From Rhodopseudomonas palustris (lineage in GTDB: Bacteria; Pseudomonadota; Alphaproteobacteria; Rhizobiales; Xanthobacteraceae): a stretch of 64,000 bases of DNA. Both the position numbers and the translations under genes were made by a program. Position 1 is the stretch's first letter. Every line of letters starts with the position of its first letter. This document shows, in pieces, positions 26,433 to 35,065 of the stretch. Where the stretch lies: contig NZ_CP019966.1 of assembly GCF_003031265.1 (NCBI RefSeq), positions 2,914,001-2,978,000 on the forward strand. The letters are read 5' to 3'. The notes beneath the pieces were generated by a model. That model did no database searches. It saw nothing but the letters and a program-made list of their open reading frames with translations, and was not told the origin of the DNA.

Positions 26433-27803
26433 ATGGATGTTGAAATGACTGCCAGAAACAGCCTGACGATCGTGCTTGCCGCGGGCGAGGGGACGCGGAT
26501 GCGATCTTCGCTGCCGAAGGTGCTGAACCCGGTCGCCGGCCGCTCGCTGCTCGCCCACGTGCTGAGCGCGGCGCCGCATGGCGAACGCGACCGGCTCGCG
26601 GTGGTGATCGGTCCGGATCATCAGGCGGTCGGCGCCGAGGCCAAACGTGTCCGCTCTGACGCGGCCATCCATATCCAGGCGCAGCGGCTCGGGACCGCGC
26701 ATGCGGTGCTGGCGGCTCGCGAGGCGATCGCCCAGGGCGCCGACGATCTGCTGATCGCGTTCGGCGACACCCCGCTGATCTCGGCCGAGACGTTCGCCCG
26801 TCTGCGCGAGCCGCTGCACAACGGCTCGTCTCTGGTGGTGCTCGGTTTCCGCGCGGCCGATCCGACCGGCTATGGCCGTCTGGTGGTCGAGGACGGCAAG
26901 CTGACGGCGATCCGTGAGCAGGCGGACGCCAGCGCCGATGAACTGAAGATCACGCTGTGCAATGCTGGCGTGATGGCGATCGACGGCAAGATCGCGCTCG
27001 ACGTGCTCGACAAGATCGGCAACGCCAACGCCAAGGGCGAGTACTACCTGACCGATGCGGTCGGGATCGTTCGGGACCTCGGCCTGACCGCCAGCGTGAT
27101 CGAAACCAGCGAGGACGAGGTCCGCGGCATCAACACCAAGGCGCAGCTCGCCGAGGCCGAGACCGTGATGCAGACCCGCCTGCGCCAGGCGGCGATGGCG
27201 GCGGGGGTGACGCTGATCGCGCCGGAGACCGTGTATCTCGCCGCCGACACGACGTTCGGCAAGGATGTGGTAATCGAGCCGTTCGTGGTGATCGGCCCCG
27301 GTGTGTCGATTGCCGACGGCGCGGTAATCCACTCGTTCTCCCACCTTTCCGAAGCAAAGATCGGCAGCAAGGCGCAGGTCGGTCCCTATGCGCGGTTGCG
27401 GCCGGGAACGTCGCTCGGCGACGGTGCAAAGATCGGTAATTTCGTCGAGACCAAAGCCGCGCAGATCGACGCCGGCGCCAAGGTCAATCACCTGACCTAT
27501 ATCGGTGATGCCCACATCGGCGCGTCGGCCAACATCGGTGCCGGCACCATCACCTGCAATTACGATGGATTCGACAAGCACAAGACCGAAATCGGGGCGG
27601 GCGCATTCATCGGCTCGAATTCGTCGCTAGTCGCGCCGGTCAAGATCGGTACCGGCGCCTATGTTGGCTCGGGTTCGGTGATCACCAAGGACGTGCCGGA
27701 CGACGCGTTGGCAGTCGAGCGCAACGTGCAGACCGCCAAGGACGGCTGGGCCAAGCGCTTCCGGGACGCCAAGTCGCGGCATCGCAAGCCGAAGGCGCAT
27801 TGA
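26433..27803 (+). CDS. glmU: bifunctional GlmU (acetyltransferase / uridyltransferase)
   Basis: GlmU acetylates glucosamine-1-phosphate and then couples it to UTP to give UDP-GlcNAc. The 456-residue product has the nucleotidyltransferase half (residues about 8-235) with the signature [20 protein letters not shown] and GDTPLIS. The left-handed beta-helix half (about 255-445) has hexapeptide repeats, the block [20 protein letters not shown], and [20 protein letters not shown] with the catalytic His-containing loop. An alternative start lies four codons in (26445). glmS follows 126 bases downstream, giving consecutive steps of the pathway. Confidence 0.97.
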   Translation: MDVEMTARNSLTIVLAAGEGTRMRSSLPKVLNPVAGRSLLAHVLSAAPHGERDRLAVVIGPDHQAVGAEAKRVRSDAAIHIQAQRLGTAHAVLAAREAIAQGADDLLIAFGDTPLISAETFARLREPLHNGSSLVVLGFRAADPTGYGRLVVEDGKLTAIREQADASADELKITLCNAGVMAIDGKIALDVLDKIGNANAKGEYYLTDAVGIVRDLGLTASVIETSEDEVRGINTKAQLAEAETVMQTRLRQAAMAAGVTLIAPETVYLAADTTFGKDVVIEPFVVIGPGVSIADGAVIHSFSHLSEAKIGSKAQVGPYARLRPGTSLGDGAKIGNFVETKAAQIDAGAKVNHLTYIGDAHIGASANIGAGTITCNYDGFDKHKTEIGAGAFIGSNSSLVAPVKIGTGAYVGSGSVITKDVPDDALAVERNVQTAKDGWAKRFRDAKSRHRKPKAH

Positions 27804-27929
27804 AGCCGCCGGTTTGGCTTAACCTTGTGTCAAATCGCAATAATTGTTGACTACCAAGGCTTTCACAGAAGCCGCTAGAAGTCGGGAGCGTCGGCAGGTC
27901 GCCCGGCGAACTGGGGATTATTCAACCGC

Positions 27930-29756
27930 ATGTGCGGCATCATCGGAATTCTGGGACGTGGACCGGTTGCTGAGCAGCTGGTCGATTCGCTGAAGCGGCT
28001 CGAGTACCGAGGTTATGACTCGGCCGGGGTCGCAACGCTCGAAGACGGCGAGCTCATGCGCCGCCGGGCCGAAGGCAAGCTGAGAAATCTCGAAGCGGTA
28101 TTGCAGCGGCAGCCGCTCGCCGGCCATGTCGGGATCGGGCACACCCGGTGGGCGACCCACGGCAAACCCAACGAGGCCAATGCGCACCCGCATGCGGCGT
28201 CGGGCGTCGCGGTCGTGCATAACGGCATCATCGAGAACTTCCGCGAGCTGCGTGACGAGCTCGAAGGTGGCGGTGCCACCTTCGCCAGCGAGACCGACAC
28301 CGAAGTCGTGGCGCATCTGGTCAATTCGTTTCTGGCCAAGGGGCTGTCGCCGCAGGACGCGGTGAAGGCAGCGCTGCCGCGGCTGCGCGGCGCATTCGCG
28401 CTGGCCTTCGTGTTCAAGGGCTACGACGATCTGATGATCGGCGCCCGCAAGGGTTCGCCGCTGGCGATCGGCTATGGCGATGGCGAGATGTATCTCGGCT
28501 CGGACGCGATCGCGCTGGCGCCGCTCACTGATGACATCAGCTATCTCGACGACGGCGATTGGGTGGTGCTGACCCACACCAGCGCCGAAGTCCGCGATGC
28601 CAAGGGCGACGTCGTCAAGCGCGACGTGATGAAGTCGGGCGCCTCGTCGTTTGTGGTCGATAAGGCCAACTATCGCCACTTCATGGCCAAGGAGATCCAC
28701 GAGCAGCCGGAAGTGGTCGGCCACACGCTGGCGCGCTATCTCGACATGGCGAGCGAGCGGATCGCGCTGCCGATGAAGCTGCCGTTCGACTTCAAGGATG
28801 TGAAGCATCTGTCGATCACCGCTTGCGGCACGGCGAACTACGCCGGCTATGTCGCCAAGTACTGGTTCGAACGTTTTGCGCGGCTGCCGGTCGAGATCGA
28901 TATCGCGTCGGAATTCCGCTACCGCGAAGCGCCGCTGCGCAGCGGCGATCTGGCGGTTTTCATCTCGCAGTCGGGCGAAACCGCCGACACGCTGGCGGCG
29001 CTGCGCTACGCCAAGGAGCAGGGGCTGCACACGCTGTCGGTGGTCAACGTGCCGACCTCGACCATTGCCCGCGAGAGCGAAGTGGTGATGCCGACCCTGG
29101 CCGGCCCCGAGATCGGCGTCGCCTCGACCAAGGCGTTCACCTGCCAGCTCACGGCTTTGGCGGCACTGGCGATCGCGGCGGGACGGGCGCGCGGTACCTT
29201 GACTGATGACGACGAAGCCAAGCTGGTGCACGGCCTGATCGAATTGCCCCGCCTGATGGCTGCGGCACTGACCCACGAGCCGCAGATCGAGCGGCTGGCG
29301 CGCGACATCTCCAAAGCCCAGGACGTGCTCTATCTCGGCCGCGGTACGTCGTATCCGCTGGCGCTGGAGGGCGCGCTGAAGCTCAAGGAAATCTCCTACA
29401 TCCACGCCGAGGGCTATGCCGCCGGCGAGCTCAAGCACGGCCCGATCGCACTGATCGACGAGAAGATGCCGGTGGTGGTGATCGCGCCGTATGACCGGGT
29501 GTTCGAAAAGACTGTCTCCAACATGCAGGAGGTCGCGGCCCGCGGCGGCCGGATCATCCTGATGACCGACGCCAAGGGCGCCGAGGAGGCGACCGTCGAG
29601 TCGATGGTGACGATCGTGATGCCGGACATGCCCTCGGCGTTCACCCCGATGGTCTATGCCATCCCGGTGCAACTGCTCGCCTACCACACCGCCGTGGTGA
29701 TGGGCACCGACGTCGACCAGCCGCGCAATCTGGCGAAGTCGGTCACGGTGGAATAG
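27930..29756 (+). CDS. glmS: glutamine--fructose-6-phosphate aminotransferase
   Basis: GlmS converts fructose-6-phosphate and glutamine to glucosamine-6-phosphate and starts hexosamine synthesis. The 608-residue product begins MCGIIGILG, with the catalytic Cys exposed after Met removal. GHTRWATHGKPNEANAHPH and NGIIEN mark the glutaminase site. Two SIS domains follow (about 285-430 and 455-600), with ISQSGETADTLAALR and ASTKAFTCQ in the first and GRGTSYPLALEGALKLKEIS in the second. It ends with the characteristic DQPRNLAKSVTVE. It probably forms a unit with glmU. A self-complementary CCGGCCGG pair at 29834-29859 downstream might act as a terminator. Confidence 0.98.
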   Translation: MCGIIGILGRGPVAEQLVDSLKRLEYRGYDSAGVATLEDGELMRRRAEGKLRNLEAVLQRQPLAGHVGIGHTRWATHGKPNEANAHPHAASGVAVVHNGIIENFRELRDELEGGGATFASETDTEVVAHLVNSFLAKGLSPQDAVKAALPRLRGAFALAFVFKGYDDLMIGARKGSPLAIGYGDGEMYLGSDAIALAPLTDDISYLDDGDWVVLTHTSAEVRDAKGDVVKRDVMKSGASSFVVDKANYRHFMAKEIHEQPEVVGHTLARYLDMASERIALPMKLPFDFKDVKHLSITACGTANYAGYVAKYWFERFARLPVEIDIASEFRYREAPLRSGDLAVFISQSGETADTLAALRYAKEQGLHTLSVVNVPTSTIARESEVVMPTLAGPEIGVASTKAFTCQLTALAALAIAAGRARGTLTDDDEAKLVHGLIELPRLMAAALTHEPQIERLARDISKAQDVLYLGRGTSYPLALEGALKLKEISYIHAEGYAAGELKHGPIALIDEKMPVVVIAPYDRVFEKTVSNMQEVAARGGRIILMTDAKGAEEATVESMVTIVMPDMPSAFTPMVYAIPVQLLAYHTAVVMGTDVDQPRNLAKSVTVE

Positions 29757-30030
29757 GGCGTTCACACGCCCAGCGGCCCCTCGGCGCGAAGCGTTCGCAA
29801 GGATCTGCCGAGGCATCCGGCAAGTTGTCGCGGCCGGCCGGCTGTCCACACCCGGCCGGTTGTTGGCGGCTGCCGAAGCCCTTATATCTGGCGGCGTTGG
29901 CAGAACGCCGAAGTGCCGCGATCGAGCCTGGCCGGGTCGGATCGATCGCTTATCCCCAGGGCGCTCTGCTACAGTGAACTTCGCGTCGGGGCTTCGGCCG
30001 CGACATCCGTAGCACCGACCTGGACTGCCG

Positions 30031-30825
30031 ATGACCGACCAGCTTCCGACCCCGACCGGTGATCTTCCGCCGGACCCGCCGCGCGGCGTGATGGGGCGTC
30101 TCCGCAATTACTTCCTGACCGGCCTGATCGTGGCAGGCCCGGTGGCGATCACGTTCTACCTGACCTGGTGGTTCGTGAACTGGGTCGATGGCTTCGTGCG
30201 TCCGTTGGTTCCGCCGGATTACCGCCCCGAGACCTATCTGCCGTTTGCTGTGCCGGGCTCCGGCCTGGTCGTGGCGTTCGTCGCCCTGACTTTGCTCGGT
30301 TTCCTCACCGCCAACCTGATCGGCCGCAGCCTGGTCGATCTCGGCGAGCGGCTGCTCGGCCGGATGCCGGTGGTGCGGGCGATCTACCGCGGCCTGAAGC
30401 AGGTGTTCGAGACGCTGTTCTCGGGCAACGGCAACAGCCTTCGAAAAGTGGGCCTGGTCGAGTTCCCACAGCCGGGGATGTGGTCGATCGTGCTGATCTC
30501 GCTGCCGCCGAACCAGGAAGTCGCGACCAAGATCCCGAGCCAGGACGAGCACATCTCGGTGTTCCTGCCGTGCGCGCCGAACCCAACCACCGGCTTCTTC
30601 TTCTACGTCCCGCGCAGCAAAGTGATCCCGGTCGACATGAGTGCCGAGGAGGCCGCGACGCTGATCATGTCGGCGGGCGTGGTGCAGCCGGGTTCCGATC
30701 CGCAGAAGAAGATCGCAGCGCTGGCAGCGACCGCGCTGGCCGCCAAGAAGGTCCGCGAACCCGGAGAGCCGGAATCGGCGTTCTCGCGCCGCCGCGTCAC
30801 CAAGGCGCCCGACAAGGTCGATTAA
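30031..30825 (+). CDS. DUF502-family membrane protein
   Basis: A 264-residue protein with two membrane spans (FLTGLIVAGPVAITFYLTWW, about residues 29-48, and SGLVVAFVALTLLGFLTANL, about 78-97). After these comes the conserved DUF502 body: RMPVVRAIYRGLKQVFETLF, then VGLVEFPQPGMWSIVLISL, and FLPCAPNPTTGFFFYVPRSK. The family is widespread and of unknown function; plant homologs (LCV-like) are called COV proteins. It stands alone between glmS and the LysR gene. The family call is confident, the role is not. Confidence 0.88.
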   Translation: MTDQLPTPTGDLPPDPPRGVMGRLRNYFLTGLIVAGPVAITFYLTWWFVNWVDGFVRPLVPPDYRPETYLPFAVPGSGLVVAFVALTLLGFLTANLIGRSLVDLGERLLGRMPVVRAIYRGLKQVFETLFSGNGNSLRKVGLVEFPQPGMWSIVLISLPPNQEVATKIPSQDEHISVFLPCAPNPTTGFFFYVPRSKVIPVDMSAEEAATLIMSAGVVQPGSDPQKKIAALAATALAAKKVREPGEPESAFSRRRVTKAPDKVD

Positions 30826-30916
30826 GCTGGCGTCCGGCGGATGGGGTGACTGCGCGTTCGGGGGCGCGTCAAGGTGAGCAGATCGCCTTATTGACACCTC
30901 TGTCGCAGGACTGCGG

Positions 30917-31807
30917 TCACTCCGCGTGCATCATCAACGCCTCGCCGAGAAACAAGACCGCGCCGTCGGCGGACTCGTGATCGGCAAGGCAGAGGTCCAG
31001 CGGGATGCGCCTTTCTCCGCCTTCGCTCAAGGACAGCTCGACGAGATCGCCGCGTTCCAGGTCGCCTTGGATCGAGTGACGAGGCAGCCAGCTGTAGCCG
31101 AGCCCCTCGCGGACGACGCCGAGCGCGGAGTCGATCGTGCTCATGTGCCACGCTTTGCCGCCGGTCTGCCCCTTCGTGGGAGCTGACAATTCGAGATCCC
31201 GAATCTCGATCCGTAAGTGTCTCGCCAAGGTCGCCCGGCTGATCGGGCGGGTGCGATGCGCGAGGGGATGGCCCTTCGCGGCGACGGCAATGAGGTCGAC
31301 ATCCGCTACGCGTTTGCCATACCGCGCGCCAATCACCGGCTGGGCGATCGCGATGTCGTAAGTTCTGTCGGTCGGCTCCGGCATCGGCAGGCGGACCGCT
31401 TCACGGAGACGAACATCGACGTGCGGATGGACCTCGGCCAGGCGGCGTAAGGCGGCCAGCAGCCTGGGTTTTGGAAAGACGCTGTCGACCAAAAGCCGGA
31501 GCACTACGCGCTCGCCATGCCCCACAGCCGACGCCCTTTGTTCGATGCGCAGAAAATCGTCGATGAGGGGTTCGACTTCGGCCAGAAGCGCTCGGCCCGC
31601 CTCCGTGAGGACAGCTCGGCGACCTTCGATTTGAAGAAGCTGAACGCCCGCCGCGTGCTGCAGGTTGGTGATGGCGTAGCTGATCGACGATTGACTCCGA
31701 TGCAGCGTCTCGGCCGCTTGCGCGTAGGTGCCGAGTTCGACGACCGCTCTCAATATGGCCCATTGCTCGACCGTCGTTTTTGGCACCTGGGCCACGGTCG
31801 CCTCCAT
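30917..31807 (-). CDS. LysR-family regulator divergent from padC
   Basis: A LysR-type regulator of 296 residues from ATG 31807 (MEATVAQVPKTTVEQWAILR). The winged helix-turn-helix covers about residues 14-70 (GTYAQAAETLHRSQSSISYA, then LEGRR-like IEGRRAVLTEAGR). The effector domain runs to the end. An ATG at 31834 would add 9 residues, but the operator-like palindrome ATTAT-N6-ATAAT at 31815-31830 would then lie in the coding region, so the shorter form is preferred. It is divergent from the phenolic acid decarboxylase gene and most likely controls it. Other bacteria use PadR or TetR regulators for this job. Confidence 0.88.
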   Translation of the reverse strand: MEATVAQVPKTTVEQWAILRAVVELGTYAQAAETLHRSQSSISYAITNLQHAAGVQLLQIEGRRAVLTEAGRALLAEVEPLIDDFLRIEQRASAVGHGERVVLRLLVDSVFPKPRLLAALRRLAEVHPHVDVRLREAVRLPMPEPTDRTYDIAIAQPVIGARYGKRVADVDLIAVAAKGHPLAHRTRPISRATLARHLRIEIRDLELSAPTKGQTGGKAWHMSTIDSALGVVREGLGYSWLPRHSIQGDLERGDLVELSLSEGGERRIPLDLCLADHESADGAVLFLGEALMMHAE

Positions 31808-31814
31808 CGTTCGG

Positions 31815-31830
31815 ATTATTAGATCATAAT
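31815..31830. promoter_or_regulatory. candidate LysR operator
   Basis: ATTAT-N6-ATAAT is a symmetric site that contains the T-N11-A core typical of LysR-type regulators. It sits 8 bases before the regulator start and about 70 bases before padC, where a LysR protein would autoregulate and activate the divergent gene. Confidence 0.5.
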
Positions 31831-31901
31831 GCACCGAAATGAAGATTTTTCATTCGATTTTTCAGATGCAATGATCCGGCAAATGCAAACAGGAGCACGA
31901 T

Positions 31902-32420
31902 ATGTCTCAGGTCAGTGAATCCCTTCATCCCGCCGAACTGGTAGATTTTGTCGGAAGCCATTTGATTTACACGTATGACAATGGCTGGCAGTACGAGCTC
32001 TACGTGAAGAACGAGAACACGATCGATTACCGGATTCACAGCGGTATGGTCGGCGGACGTTGGGTGCGCGACCAGTTCGCCCACATCGTCCGGCTGGGCG
32101 AGGGCATCTACAAGATTTCCTGGGACGAACCGACGGGAACTTGCGTCAGCGTTGCCGTCAATCTGCCCAAGCGCAAACTGCACGGCGTGATCTTCTTCCC
32201 GGATTGGATCGCGCGAGATCCCAAGAAGACGGTTTGTTTTCAGAACGATCATCTCGATGCGATGCGCGCCTATCGAGATGCCGGACCGACCTATCCCAAG
32301 CTGGTGATCGACGAATTCGCCACGATTACCTTCATGGAGCGGCGTGACCGCGACGATCAAAGCGTTATCGACTGCCCGCCGGAGAAATTGCCGTCCGGCT
32401 ATGCCGATCGCCGCAACTGA
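31902..32420 (+). CDS. padC: phenolic acid decarboxylase
   Basis: PadC is a cofactor-free lipocalin-fold enzyme that decarboxylates p-coumarate, ferulate and caffeate to the vinylphenols. The 172-residue product matches the family in length. Diagnostic blocks are [33 protein letters not shown] with the conserved Tyr and Arg residues, [13 protein letters not shown] and GVIFFPDWI. The start follows AACAGGAGCACGAT. Base use is less GC-rich than the flanking recG or glmS genes, hinting at acquisition. It is probably induced through the divergent LysR protein. It offers a detoxifying side route beside the coumarate degradation known in this genus. Confidence 0.93.
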   Translation: MSQVSESLHPAELVDFVGSHLIYTYDNGWQYELYVKNENTIDYRIHSGMVGGRWVRDQFAHIVRLGEGIYKISWDEPTGTCVSVAVNLPKRKLHGVIFFPDWIARDPKKTVCFQNDHLDAMRAYRDAGPTYPKLVIDEFATITFMERRDRDDQSVIDCPPEKLPSGYADRRN

Positions 32421-32518
32421 ACAACTGAACCTATGACGCCGGCGCTCGAGTCTGATTTTCGTAATCGGGTCGAGCGTCGTGCACGCGGGGCTGCTCACCC
32501 AACTCCCGAGATGGCCCT

Positions 32519-34621
32519 CTAACCGGCTCCCAGCAGCGGGATCGCTTCGTCGCGTTCGTAGAGATACAGCAGGCAGCGTAGCGCCTCGCCGGACGGGCCT
32601 TCGAGCTTGGGGTTGTCCTTCAAAATCCGCAGCGCTTCGTCGCGCGCCTGGGTGATGAGCTGGGCATGGACTTCGGAGCGGGCGATCCGGTAGCCGGGCA
32701 GGCCGCTCTGCCGGGTGCCGAGCACATCGCCTTCGCCGCGCAGCTTGAGATCTTCCTCGGCGATCCGAAAACCGTCGGTGGTGTCCCGGATCACCCGCAG
32801 GCGCGCCGCCGACAGCTCGCCCAGCGGCTCGCGATACAGCAGCAAGCACGTCGACGCCTCGCTGCCGCGGCCGACCCGGCCGCGCAGCTGATGCAGTTGT
32901 GCCAGACCGAACCGTTCGGCGTTTTCGATCACCATGATGGTGGCTTCGGGGACGTCGACACCGACCTCGACCACCGTGGTCGCGACCAACACGCTGATCT
33001 CGCCGCGCGCGAACTGGCCCATCACCAGGTCCTTGTCGCTGCCGCGCATCCGTCCATGCACCAAGCCGACCTGATGATCGCCGAACCGTTGCAGCAGCGA
33101 TTCGAAGCGTTGCTCGGCGTCGGTGAGTTTGACGTTCTCGGATTCCTCGACCAGCGGGCAGATCCAGTAAACCCGCTTGCCGGCGGCAATCGCGCGACCG
33201 ATGCCGTCGATTACTTCCGGCAGCCGCGTATCGGACAGCGTACGGGTGTCGATCGGCTGGCGGCCGGCGGGCTTCTCGCGGAGTTCCGAAACGTCCATGT
33301 CGCCGAAGTAAGTCAGCACCAGCGTCCGCGGAATCGGCGTTGCGCTGAGCACCAGCACGTCGACATCGGCGCCCTTGCTGGTCAGCGCCAGGCGCTCGCG
33401 CACGCCGAAACGGTGCTGCTCGTCGATGACCGCCAGCGCCAGAGATTTGTAGATCACGTCGTCCTGGATCAGCGCGTGTGTGCCGACCAAAAAATCGATC
33501 TCGCCGCTTTCGAGCCGCGCCAAGATCTCGCGGCGCTCTTTGCCTTTCTCGCGGCCGGTGAGGATCGCGACCTGCATCCCGGCGCGTTCGGCCAGCGGCG
33601 CGATGGTCTTGATGTGCTGCCGGGCGAGGATTTCGGTCGGCGCCATCAGCGCCGCCTGCTTGCCGGCTTCTGCGACCGCCGCTGCGGCCAGCAGCGCCAC
33701 CACGGTCTTGCCGCTTCCGACGTCGCCCTGCAGCAGCCGCAGCATCCGCACCGGCTGGCGCAGATCTTCGGCGATCGCCGCCGCGGCCTGCTGCTGGGAG
33801 GCGGTCAGCGCATAAGGCAGCGCGTCGATGATCTTGTGGCGCAGCCGACCGTCGCCGGCGTTGCGGCTGCCGGCCGGGCGGCGGAGCTGCGCCCGCACCA
33901 GCGCCAAAGCAAGCTGCCCGGCGAGCAGTTCGTCATAAGCGAGCCGCGACCAATACGGCCCATCGGGCAGAATGTCGGTCGGCTGATCCGGGATGTGGAC
34001 GTGCTTCAGCGCTTCGGCGAACGAGGGAAACCGGCAGCGCCGCAGCACCTCGGGGCTGATCCATTCCGGCAGCGCCGGCAGCTTGGTCAGTGCCTGCGCC
34101 ACCGCCCGGCGCAGCGAGCCGATCGCCAGCCCCTCGGTCAGCGGATAGACCGGATCGATCTGCGGCAGCTTGGCGAAGGCCTCTTCGTCGACGACCCGGT
34201 CCGGGTGGACGATCTGCAGCGTGCCGTCGTAGAGCTGGCCGGTGCCCGAGACGTAGCGCTTGGCGCCGACCGGCAGCAGCTTCTGCACATGGTCCGGCTT
34301 GGCGCGGAAGAACGTCAGCACCACGTCGCCGGTGTCGTCGCCGGCATAGACCAGATACGGCGCGCGCGAGCGGCCCGGCGGGGGCGCGCGGTGGCGATCG
34401 ACCGTCACCTCCAGGGTCACCACCGTTCCCGGCACCGCGTCGCGAATTTTCGGCCGGGCGCGCCGGTCGATCACGCTGCTCGGCAGATGCAGCAGCAGAT
34501 CGGCCAGCCGCGGGGTGTCGTCGCGGTCCAGCAGATAGCGGAACAGCTTGTCCTGTTTCGGTCCGACGCCGGTCAGGCTGGTGACCGGGGCGAACAGCGG
34601 ATTGAGCAGAGCAGGGCGCAT
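32519..34621 (-). CDS. recG: ATP-dependent DNA helicase RecG
   Basis: RecG remodels stalled replication forks and Holliday junctions. The start is placed at ATG 34621 (MRPALLNPLFAPVTSLTGVG), giving 700 residues, the usual length; the open frame extends further upstream but with unrelated sequence. An N-terminal wedge/OB domain (about 1-230) precedes the helicase. Motif I is LQGDVGSGKTVVAL, motif Ia MAPTEILARQH, motif II VIDEQHRFG, motif III LSATPIPRT, and later VEVGVDVPEA and QLRGRVGRG. It is divergent from sdhE-mfd. Confidence 0.96.
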   Translation of the reverse strand: MRPALLNPLFAPVTSLTGVGPKQDKLFRYLLDRDDTPRLADLLLHLPSSVIDRRARPKIRDAVPGTVVTLEVTVDRHRAPPPGRSRAPYLVYAGDDTGDVVLTFFRAKPDHVQKLLPVGAKRYVSGTGQLYDGTLQIVHPDRVVDEEAFAKLPQIDPVYPLTEGLAIGSLRRAVAQALTKLPALPEWISPEVLRRCRFPSFAEALKHVHIPDQPTDILPDGPYWSRLAYDELLAGQLALALVRAQLRRPAGSRNAGDGRLRHKIIDALPYALTASQQQAAAAIAEDLRQPVRMLRLLQGDVGSGKTVVALLAAAAVAEAGKQAALMAPTEILARQHIKTIAPLAERAGMQVAILTGREKGKERREILARLESGEIDFLVGTHALIQDDVIYKSLALAVIDEQHRFGVRERLALTSKGADVDVLVLSATPIPRTLVLTYFGDMDVSELREKPAGRQPIDTRTLSDTRLPEVIDGIGRAIAAGKRVYWICPLVEESENVKLTDAEQRFESLLQRFGDHQVGLVHGRMRGSDKDLVMGQFARGEISVLVATTVVEVGVDVPEATIMVIENAERFGLAQLHQLRGRVGRGSEASTCLLLYREPLGELSAARLRVIRDTTDGFRIAEEDLKLRGEGDVLGTRQSGLPGYRIARSEVHAQLITQARDEALRILKDNPKLEGPSGEALRCLLYLYERDEAIPLLGAG

Positions 34622-34774
34622 CGAACCAAGCGGGTGGATGGGCGGTTGCCCGCAGGGTTGGCTGCATTTGCGGCCGATTGCAATGCGCCAGTGCGGGCTG
34701 ACAGCGGCGATCCCGGTCGCTATATCAGGGCCGCCCGGCACGTCCGGGCTTTTGGCGTTGAGGTGGATTTCGAC

Positions 34775-35065
34775 ATGACGGGCACCACACGGTCGAGCGG
34801 CGGGCTCGACGACCGCCGCAAGCGGCTTCTGTTCCGCTGCTGGCATCGCGGCACACGCGAGATGGATCTGATTCTCGGCCAGTTCGCCGACGCCGAGATC
34901 GGCACGCTGTCGGAGGCGGAGCTCGACGAGCTGGAACGGCTGATCGAGGTCAACGACCACGATCTCTATGCCGCGGTCGCCGGCGGCGACACGCTGCCGG
35001 CCGAGTTTAAGGGCGGTCTGTTCGAACGGATCAAGACCTACGGCCATCAGGACGGCGCCGTATGA
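34775..35065 (+). CDS. sdhE: succinate dehydrogenase flavinylation factor SdhE
   Basis: SdhE (also YgfY, SDH5) helps attach FAD covalently to the succinate dehydrogenase flavoprotein. The 96-residue product starts at ATG 34775 (MTGTTRSSGGLDDRRKRLLF). The family signature is in CWHRGTREMDLILGQF, with the RGxxE motif. It is a small helical protein of normal size. The stop overlaps the mfd start by 4 bases, so the two are translationally coupled. The open frame on this strand extends 2 kb further upstream across recG, but only this last part is a gene. Confidence 0.93.
   Translation: MTGTTRSSGGLDDRRKRLLFRCWHRGTREMDLILGQFADAEIGTLSEAELDELERLIEVNDHDLYAAVAGGDTLPAEFKGGLFERIKTYGHQDGAV

Noticed and set aside
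32666..34774. A long plus-strand frame over recG, joined to sdhE.
   Set aside because: Only the last 96 codons (sdhE) resemble a protein. The rest is antisense to recG and shows the same low-complexity shadow composition.
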